In this document: piece by piece, positions 56,395 to 64,000 of the stretch | Layout of the letters: the number at the start of each line of letters is the position of its first letter | Numbering within the stretch: position 1 is the stretch's first letter | The notes under the pieces: generated by a model | What the model was told of the DNA's origin: nothing | Databases searched by the model: none | What the model saw: only the letters and a program-made list of their open reading frames with translations | Made by a program: the position numbers and the translations under genes | Source of the DNA: Meconema thalassinum | Taxonomy: Eukaryota; Arthropoda; Insecta; Orthoptera; Tettigoniidae | DNA length: 64,000 nucleotides | Assembly (NCBI GenBank): GCA_946902985.2 | Contig: OX336393.1 | Location: forward strand, 45,647,131-45,711,130 | Direction of reading: 5' to 3'

Positions 56395-57720
56395 ACTTTC
56401 CTATCTTCCTTTGCCGAGGCCCTGGTACCTCAAACGATTTCATTTGAACATGATTTTTGACCAATCGCTAGTTAGTCCATTGCGATATCAATTGGAGGTA
56501 TTTATTGACGGAGACCATGCCCCTATTTGAAATGGCGGTTGAGTGAGACCGCTGGTCGTCAGACTTTCCTTTCATCGCTGAGCTGCGCCTTGCATTCAAC
56601 AATTCAAATGTATTTGCGAAACTTTTGGTCGCAGTCTTTATGTGTGTGTACTCAACTCCTAACCTTTCACAAAGGCAATTGCCATTCTCTTTCCACTTTG
56701 TTGGTAAAATGAGCAGGAAGAGATACAGCTAACAAGTGGCCGAGTTATTTCAAGTATAAAAGCTTTACTGAACGGAGGTTTCTATGAAAGTCCATTCTCT
56801 CTCTGAAAAACAAAAATTACTTGGAATAATATTAGACTTAATTGGAACACGGTAATTAACTCCCGGTGATTTTACATAGAGGAACAAAACGATACGGTCC
56901 AAACAAATGAATAGCCGGGATTGTTCGGACTACCACACTGCAATCTTGCTCCATTTCACTTCCTCTGTCTTCAAAGAGAACAGCGGCTTTTAATTTTTAT
57001 TCTTAATTAACAAGCCGGATAATGAAGCAAGTTTTATAAAGACTCTGCATTGAATTTAAACGGGTCTTATCTTTCGTTAATCTAGTCAGCATAGCCGCGT
57101 GGTCTAAGGCACATTTGGCGACTGGAATGGGTAGCTGTAGTGTCCTTCTCAGCGCCGAGGTTCCGCAACGTCCCTTTGACGTCATGAGGCGTGACTTAAC
57201 ACTTACCCTGCTGATGCCTTAGATGTTGCTCTTCACCACTGTGCTGGCTGATTACCAGAATGTATGGCTATGTTCAGAATGGCACAAACAGAATGTGGCT
57301 TGAGTTAAAAATAAATTGAAAAGTTTCGTTCGATTTCCGAATCCTTACACTACAAATTTAACAAAAATCCTACACGATTGAAAAAAAAAACTATAGGCCT
57401 ATTGTAAAAAAAAAATACCGTAAAATTACACAATATTTTTGAGGAAGGAAATTGTAAAATCAAGTGTGCATGCACTACACTGTTGAAATAAATCTCAATA
57501 ATCATTTCATTGACAAAACACCCTACTTTGAACTTAAAACCAAAAATGTCACTTCTCATAATGCACTACGGTATAGTAAATTTTAAAACAAGGGGTGGCA
57601 CAAAGTCCAACGAGGGAATCTCCTTCGCTTGCCTTCGAACAGATCGATATTCTTCCGCTGAACAGTGACGCGGTGCTATCTAGCGATAGTATGTGCAACT
57701 TCATGCTTACTGGCACCCAC
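56395..57720. other. Unassigned with one tRNA-like scrap
   Basis: 57092-57160 has GCATAGCCGCGTGGTCTAAG, which resembles a SINE head (A box), with a poor B box (GAGGTTCCGCAACG). Two short poly-A runs follow near 57380-57415. No gene seen. Confidence 0.4.
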
Positions 57721-57737
57721 ACGCGAGTGCTAGAGCT

Positions 57738-57838
57738 GTAATATTACGTTCTCCTCCAACACACAGCGCGAGAAATCGATCAACGTAATATTACGCTCGC
57801 CGCAGTTTTTAAAAGTTGCCTTCAAACGTAATATTACG
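57738..57838. repeat. Three copies of palindrome GTAATATTACG
   Basis: TAATATTAC occurs at 57739-57747, 57786-57794 and 57829-57837. The last two are embedded in the full 12-bp palindrome CGTAATATTACG. The spacing is 47 and 43 bp in an otherwise GC-richer stretch. It could be a clustered protein-binding site. Confidence 0.7.
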
Positions 57839-57914
57839 GCGCCCGCGCCCTAAGTGTCGCATCTTGGTGGACATAAATTTGCAATTTGGCCACGAATATG
57901 AAAGCTTAACTCCT

Positions 57915-57985
57915 AGGTGCCTAGGTCGATCAGTGTGTAGAGCGCCAAGACGATGGGTTCGATTCCCAGGTGAGATACGAGGGGT
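57915..57985 (+). mobile_element. tRNA-like SINE head
   Basis: AGGTGCCTAGGTCGATCAGT, then GTAGAGCGCCAAGACGATGG and B box GGGTTCGATTCCCAGG. No mature tRNA fold is evident, so a SINE head is the likelier reading. Confidence 0.45.
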
Positions 57986-58124
57986 GATAGGAAACTAAGG
58001 TTACAAAGCCTGCAGTGAAACGTGTACATTTTACTTCATACAATCAATAGAGCTAACTGAAAGTGAATACATTAGGTTTATAGTCTCCCTATCGGTTTAG
58101 GCAAGTAGTGTAAAGAGGCTGGTC

Positions 58125-58800
58125 CTGGCCAGGGGCTAATGGGCAAGATGGCCGCCGCGCGCAACTGACCCCATGCTGGTCCTATAAAGCCAACGTCATA
58201 GCTGGGCCAGTGTCTAGTAGGCAAGATGGCCGCCACGCCCAACCGCACTCTTGAATGGTGAGCTTTTTTTACTGGTTATTGACTATGAATTATTTATTAT
58301 GTATATAATTTCTTTTAATATTTAATTTATTATTTATGTAATTTTATTCTATTATTTTTTATTATTTATGTATTTATTTAATTTCTTTTATTTTAATAGT
58401 TAATATTATTATTTATACAATTTTTATTTATTTTTTAGGTTTAGATTTATTCCAAAAAGAGCACAAGTATACATTTTAAGATTTCAGTTTTTAGTTTGTT
58501 TTTAATGTTAATTTTAATATTTAATTTATTATTTTTAGCACAGGACTACTACGCAAAATGGCTACCACGTGCAACAACTTGCATATATGGTGTGATAACC
58601 TAGTCTGCCTAACCTAATCTAACTTAAATTAACCTAACCTAAGCTAACCTAACATAACCTAACCTCTAAAGCTGAGCCAGGGGCTAATGCGCACACCCAA
58701 AGTACATGGGGCACATGCAATGCTAGTCTTCTAGAGAGTGAGGTAAAGCTAGCGCAGTGGTTACTAGGCAAGATGGCCGCCACGTACAACGAGCTCAGAA
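58125..58800. mobile_element. Diverged remnant of palindrome-type terminal sequence
   Basis: CCAGGGGCTAATGGGCAAGA then TGGCCGCCGCGCGCAAC at 58131 repeats as a weaker copy at 58208 and again near 58761. Between them are an AT-rich block, CCTAA pentamers (58598-58670), and GGGGCTAATGCGCACACC with an AAAGTACAT string like that at 1505-1530. The order follows an arm of the 30-15771 element without its polymerase. Terminus and target duplication are not identifiable. Confidence 0.65.
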
Positions 58801-59102
58801 TTACAAACTCTAGTAAGTTAACTATAAATGCTACACGTAAACTTGGATAACAAATAGGCTACACCTCCAAAGGTCTACTCTTTCTTCGTAAGCGCACAGA
58901 GCATTATAGTTAAGTTTAAATAAGTAAAAGCTTTTGTGCCTCTCTTCCTTTCGCCGGGCTTGAGACCAGCACTAGGGCATAACCCTTGAGGCGGAGTTAA
59001 CACACAAACAGGCTTACGGAGAAATGAATCTCGCGCCATATGCCATTTCATTCATTCACACACTTACAGAGAAATTAATCTCACACCAGAGGTCATCTCT
59101 TC

Positions 59103-60860
59103 TCTATATATATAAAAATGAAAGTTTGTCTGTTTTTTCTGAATTTCCACGGAAATTTGAGTTATTAACGCGTTTCAGACTGGTCTATGACGGTTGCGCG
59201 CAAAAACAATATTTTTGTCTGTCTGTCTGTTTGTTTGTTTGTCTGTGTACAATATTGCACGCGCATCACTCGAGAACGGCTCGGTGGATCAACGTAAAAT
59301 TTGGTACAGATGTACATCAGAGGCACGAAAGTAATCATCGATGTAACTCTTCTCCATACCTCTCATAAAAGAGGGCCTACCCCCTTAAAATGCATGCTGA
59401 AATGGACGTAGAAAGACGAGACAAGGCTCATTTTCAGCGTCTCAATGTGAGAAACAAAACTCGGGTGCCCTACGGGCCCCGCAAACCACATTTTAAGGTC
59501 CTAAAACCAACAGTTTTTGAGATATACCCAGAAAACTATTTCATGTATTAATCTATTGAAAGGATGCGAGCCGGTAACCATGGCAACACAATATCAGAAG
59601 TCCATCTATTTCTGTAAGACGCAATTATATTACTGTGAACGTTCGCAAACGGCTATAAGGTTATCGCGGAACCAACTTAAGCTGAAAATTCATCAATACG
59701 TATATAATGCGCTTAAGGGGGTCAAGGGGTACTCTTGATTTTTTTCACATGATTTACACGGGCGGGTGTGGTACTAAAGGTCTATTATATCCCTATCCCT
59801 ATATTATTAAATTATTATTAAGGTTATATTATGGCGTACAAGGACGAGACAAAACTCATTTTCAGCCCCTCGGTAGCTACTATATTTTAAGGCTCTAAAT
59901 CCACGTTTCTGAGATATTCCCAGAAAACTAATTTCAATTAATAAACTAATAAATAGATGACGAGTACAGAAGAAGACCAAATCAGGAGCTATATAGATAT
60001 ACTGAGAAAATCACATATGTGACCAGGAAGAGACGCCTGGCTTTCTTCGGACATGTCTCATGGATGAACCCAACAAGACTAACCAACCGGCTTCTCAACT
60101 ACTGGGGGAATAGAAAGAGCGTGACATCGTCGCTAACAGTAGTTAACAAGGATATCCAAGAACTGAAGATAATGAAAAGTGATATTAGAAGCCTATCACA
60201 TCTCAGAAAGATACTTAAACAGAAAAGTATTCAGGACAGACCACCCTGTAAGAAAACCAGCATCATCTGGACAAAAGTCAGAAAGGAGCAACATAGCCAG
60301 AGAATGCGCGAATACTGGGCAAACATCAAGTCCCTCGCCAAGCTGAAAAGTTGAACGTCGTGGTCCCTAGCTGGCCCATCCGAAAGAAGAAGAACAAGAA
60401 GAAACTAATGAAGTAAAGCAAGCCGGTAACCTTGACAACAGTAGGTCTATCACAAGAGGTGACCTCCAACTTTCCATCTATATCTGTCAGAAGCAATGCC
60501 ACTCAATTTATTAAATTTTTGTGATAGTTTGCAAATGGCTATAAGGTTATCGTGGAATCAAACATAGACTGTAAAATTCAAGAATGCGATTAAGGGGGTC
60601 AAGGGGTACCCTACAATTTTTACACGTGACTTACACGTGCGATATGCGATATGTTGTACAGAAGGTCTATCATATATACAAACAGCAACATTATTTTCAA
60701 AAATTCCTGGATTGGAATAGTTTTTTTTTTTTGCAGCTTTTGGGAATTTGGGCCATTTGAGGCTAAAAATCCCGAATTTCCATGCACCACATGCCTTTAT
60801 AATTTATTAAAGGGGTCTTCATTGGGATGGGGACTTTCCACAACGGTGAAGGTCAGTTTT
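59103..60860 (+). mobile_element. Helitron-like pair of related units
   Basis: TCTATATATATAAAAATGAA at 59103 is the usual Helitron start. Strings such as TTAAGGGGGTCAAGGGGTAC occur twice (near 59713 and 60593), with AGCCGGTAACC also twice, showing two tandem related units. No Rep/helicase frame. A LINE scrap is inserted in the second unit. Confidence 0.6.
59951..60402 (+). pseudogene. LINE C-terminal fragment inserted in the Helitron-like unit
   Basis: A 111-codon frame (60019-60354) reads TRKRRLAFFGHVSWMNPTRL and so on, the C-terminal tail of a LINE polyprotein, followed by a GAA-type tail. AAACTAAT flanks it (59943-59950 and 60403-60410), an 8-bp target duplication. Removing it rejoins the Helitron-like text. 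Confidence 0.7.
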
Positions 60861-61438
60861 AATTTGATATATATTGCGTTTCGTCTACGAGGTATGCAAT
60901 ATAATTTTCACGTCAGGAAGTACGTCAGGAAGTACACGTTAGGTGAATTTAGTTTGAGAGCACATTTTAACTAAACATATTTTTGTCGACAAACGGGTGC
61001 ATCGTAAAGATGATTTTGTTTAATACTGTACCCGATGCCTAGTTGAGGCTATCGGCTACGCCAGTTGTGATCGAGCCATAGTTGAGATTTGTGGACAAAG
61101 AGAAAAGATAGCGATCAGATCGAGTCAAGAAGAATGGTAGGAAATGACGTAGGAGGCCGAGGGAGAAGGAGGCACTACCCCTCAAGCATATGGAATTATG
61201 GGAGAAATACTGGATAATTATAAAGATCAATATGGAATAAAACATTATCTAACCTCAGAAGAGAAGGAAATATCAAGAAATCTTATTGGTGATAACTTGA
61301 AGAAAGGCAGACAACTCCTCAAGTTATGTTATAACTTAATTGCCGATATAATAGTGGTCGAGGTTATAGCTGTGACGTCTGACAGCGGAAGGAAGGGGAA
61401 AGTCACGTGCTAGAGCCGGGCGAGGCAGCCGAACGCAG
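60861..61438. other. Unassigned
   Basis: No named repeat. The 71-codon frame 61198-61413 has no recognisable motif. Confidence 0.35.
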
Positions 61439-61995
61439 TGACACTATCAGAACGAAAGAAGTATTCCAGCAGTCTAGCTAAGCGGATCACATCGTGCACT
61501 ATCAGAACGAAAGAAGTATTCCAGCAGCCAAGCTAAGCGGATCACATCGTGCAGTAACAGAACGAAAGAAGTATTCCAGCAGTCAAGCTAAGCGGATCAC
61601 ATCGTGCACTATCAGAACGAAAGAAGTATTCCAGCAGTCTAGCTAAGCGGATCACATCGTGCAGTAACAGAACGAAAGAAGTATTCCAGCAGTCTAGCTA
61701 AGCGGATCACATCGTGCACTATCAGAACGAAAGAAGTATTCCAGCAGCCAAGCTAAGCGGATCACATCGTGCAGTAACAGAACGAAAGAAGTATTCCAGC
61801 AGTCTAGCTAAGCGGATCACATCGTGCACTATCAGAACGAAAGAAGTATTCCAGCAGCCAAGCTAAGCGGATCACATCGTGCAGTAACAGAACGAAAGAA
61901 GTATTCCAGCAGCCAAGCTAAGCGGATCACATCGTGCAGTAACAGAACGAAAGAAGTATTCCAGCAGTCAAGCTAAGCGGATCACATCGTGCAGT
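61439..61995. repeat. 55-bp satellite, ten units with dimeric pattern
   Basis: The unit includes AGAACGAAAGAAGTATTCCA, then GCTAAGCGGATCACATCGTG. Starts of AGAACG at 61449, 61504, 61559, 61614, 61669, 61724, 61779, 61834, 61889 and 61944 are exactly 55 bp apart. Unit heads CACTATC and CAGTAAC alternate from the second to the ninth unit, a 110-bp higher-order period. Confidence 0.95.
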
Positions 61996-63600
61996 AAGAT
62001 AACAGTTTTACAAGGCAGTGCGGTACATAAAGTTACGTGCGGTAGTAGGAGTTCGTTGTTGGAGCGCACGCTATCCGCAAGGCAGGTTATACTAGCCGTG
62101 AACTTGAGAGAGGAAGCCGATGTTCAGGCAAATGTCTTTTCAACATCGCAGTAATAGTTACGTGAAACAGCAATGCTTTACCAAACTTACAGTTTATCGA
62201 AGCAATACGCAGCATTACGATAGGATTGAGAACATTATTTGAGCTACATTCTCAATGCAGAACAGCACAGCGAAGCAGTATAATGAGGCCAGTATTCAAC
62301 CTCGCATTATACAAGGACAGTGAGGCGGAACGTGTCGTGCTGTGGCCGACATTTTACAATCAGGCGATAGTCAAGCAGCTGAACATTACGTTGACATTTT
62401 GTCAAGTTTAAGATGTTTGGACTTGTGTTTCGACAGTCCAATTGTGCAGTCCAATTACAATTATATACTTCTATGGTGGACTTTTAAATGGACTTGAACA
62501 TATTTCAGCGGTATTACGGCATATTTTATGATGCATTTTAGACCGAAATATTTAAGGCGACCATGGGATCAGTCCAACATTACTGCTTTTGGCAAGTGAA
62601 AAGTTATAAGCGTATGCACTTTGTGAACAGTGGCACGTGCAGCATAATAGTTGCATATCATGAACAGTTATGAAATATCTCAGTTATGAACACAGATACA
62701 GGTGTTTGACAAATCAGTACACTTTTCAAGATAATTTATTTTTCTGCCAGTGAAATTCAGCCGCTGTGGAGATTAACATTTTTGTCGTATGCCAACCGAA
62801 TAGTTTATGGGACAGTGGCGTGACATATTCGAAGAGTTTGGGGTACTCTACATTTTTGAACTTTTGTGGAAGAGTTTGGACAATATCCGTGATGGATAAT
62901 CTTCAGTTCATCATGTCGGGCTAGGCGGATACGGAGACGTGATGGCAGCACAGAGCGATGGATTCGGTTCCTGAAGAAGAGGATATACAACATCAGATTC
63001 ACTTGGATGAAGTCAAGCGTTAGTTCAGTGGGTGATACAGCGTTTTCGTCGATCTATCGAGAAATCTGTGACAGACACGTGGATTATCGAGGATCTTTGA
63101 ATTATATTAACAACTGAAATATGAAGGTATTGTAAGAGTTATGGCATTCCTGATATGATTTTTCATGAACACTGGGCATACTTATATATATTTCTAGTAG
63201 GAGTGCTACTATTATTTTTCGACATGGCTTAGATACTTTATTGCTCCATTTGCTAGAATATGGTGTTACCATATATATGGCAGGCACAGTTATACGACGT
63301 TCTCACCATTGGTTGACTTTATTAGACAGAATTTTGGTTTTTATATTTTTCTGTGAGGATAGTATTTTTTGATTATGGATATTTTTAGCGAGTGTTTCGA
63401 ACTCGTGATATGCAATTGGATAATTTAAATTATTTCGTCAGTTCATTGCATACTAGCGAGTATGTATAATTCATCAGTAGGGATTTTTTTTGTTGGATTG
63501 TTTGGTGATATTAAAATTTTATTCACTCAAGTGAATGCATATCGCTTTTATGTGACAAATAGAGTCTTGTTGATTCCAATCAGGTACACTCACTCATTAG
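61996..63600. other. Unassigned
   Basis: No frame above background, no tRNA or named repeat. Confidence 0.35.
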
Positions 63601-63607
63601 TCCACGA

Positions 63608-63745
63608 GATGGGGCCTGTTGCATTAAGCAATTGTGTGGTGGCACTCACCTTACCCATCGTTTAGGGCATTATCATGATAGTCTACGGGGCAGGGCCTGT
63701 CGCTTTAGGCGATTGTGTGGTGGCACTCACCTTACCTGCCAGTCG
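63608..63745. repeat. 81-bp tandem duplication
   Basis: ATTGTGTGGTGGCACTCACC at 63631 recurs at 63712, with preceding GGGCCTGT and following TTACC also shared. Two imperfect units, no coding role evident. Confidence 0.7.
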
Positions 63746-64000
63746 AGGATCTCATTTTATCATCCGAGTGTACTTATGATCGTAAGAGGATTAAACAATA
63801 AACTACCAGTCACATGTTAGTCGAATTTTGTTAAATAAATTAAAAATAAATGTCAGCAGGGTTACATTTTGTAATTCTTGTTTTGCCAATCCAATATTTT
63901 GTTGCAATACTCTTTTGAGAGTATATTCATTTAACAGCTGATACTTTTGATACTCTTTGTGAGTGATTTGATACCTTTGAGAAGGATTTCAAGTAATTGA

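Noticed and set aside
57738..57838. Circular Rep-virus origin integrated in the genome
   Set aside because: The nonamer fits, but there is no Rep frame and no stem-loop beyond the short palindrome itself.
61996..64000. An LTR retrotransposon end in the last 2 kb
   Set aside because: No matching terminal repeat, primer-binding site or gag/pol frame could be seen in the window.

Overview
The window is eukaryotic nuclear DNA from an insect with a large, transposon-rich genome. The signs are tRNA-derived SINEs of several families, truncated APE-type LINEs, Helitrons, satellites, a pogo-type transposase remnant, and short runs of the ancestral insect telomere pentamer TTAGG. A polyneopteran such as an orthopteroid is plausible, but I cannot name the species. 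I see no intact cellular gene, no spliced host gene, no rRNA, no CRISPR array and no functional tRNA. Almost everything I can name is mobile or repetitive, and every long reading frame is broken or belongs to a transposon.

Layout. 30-15771 is one giant palindromic element. Two arms of about 7.6 kb face each other around a spacer of about 0.5 kb, and each arm carries one decayed, outward-transcribed protein-primed family B DNA polymerase gene of Polinton/Maverick (adintovirus-like) type. Its ends begin AG, and it is flanked by a perfect 6-bp duplication, ACCGCA. It sits inside the reverse transcriptase C-terminus of an RTE-like LINE (1-29 plus 15772-16200). 16375-21035 is a tandem-repeat element with a terminal hairpin, interrupted by a 3.9-kb minus-strand LINE. 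21.1-30 kb is a graveyard of LINE 3' ends, SINEs and one Helitron. 30003-34301 is a 40-bp satellite with a 996-bp higher-order duplication. 36.5-38.2 kb is a 292-bp tandem array with the same terminal hairpin. 38328-39704 is an internally deleted pogo-like element.

41.2-49.5 kb is a nest. An old Helitron copy is split by a 3.95-kb insertion with 15-bp inverted ends, and again by a 2.74-kb DNA transposon with inverted repeats of about 430 bp. That transposon encodes a broken nuclease-like and Cys-rich protein. A second, end-complete Helitron of 793 bp follows. 49.5-64 kb holds Helitron and LINE fragments, an 851-bp inverted-repeat element, a hammerhead-ribozyme-like motif, fold-back repeats, a remnant of palindrome-type terminal sequence (58.1-58.8 kb), a pair of related Helitron-like units and a 55-bp dimeric satellite.

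The strongest candidate for something undescribed is the 15.7-kb palindromic polymerase-only element. The 6-bp duplication outside both arms implies that it integrated as a finished palindrome. A SINE shared by both arms implies that one SINE-bearing arm was copied to make the other. The polymerase also carries a zinc/His-Me-finger insert resembling junction-resolving endonuclease VII. The inverted-repeat transposon at 45.5-48.3 kb is the second candidate.
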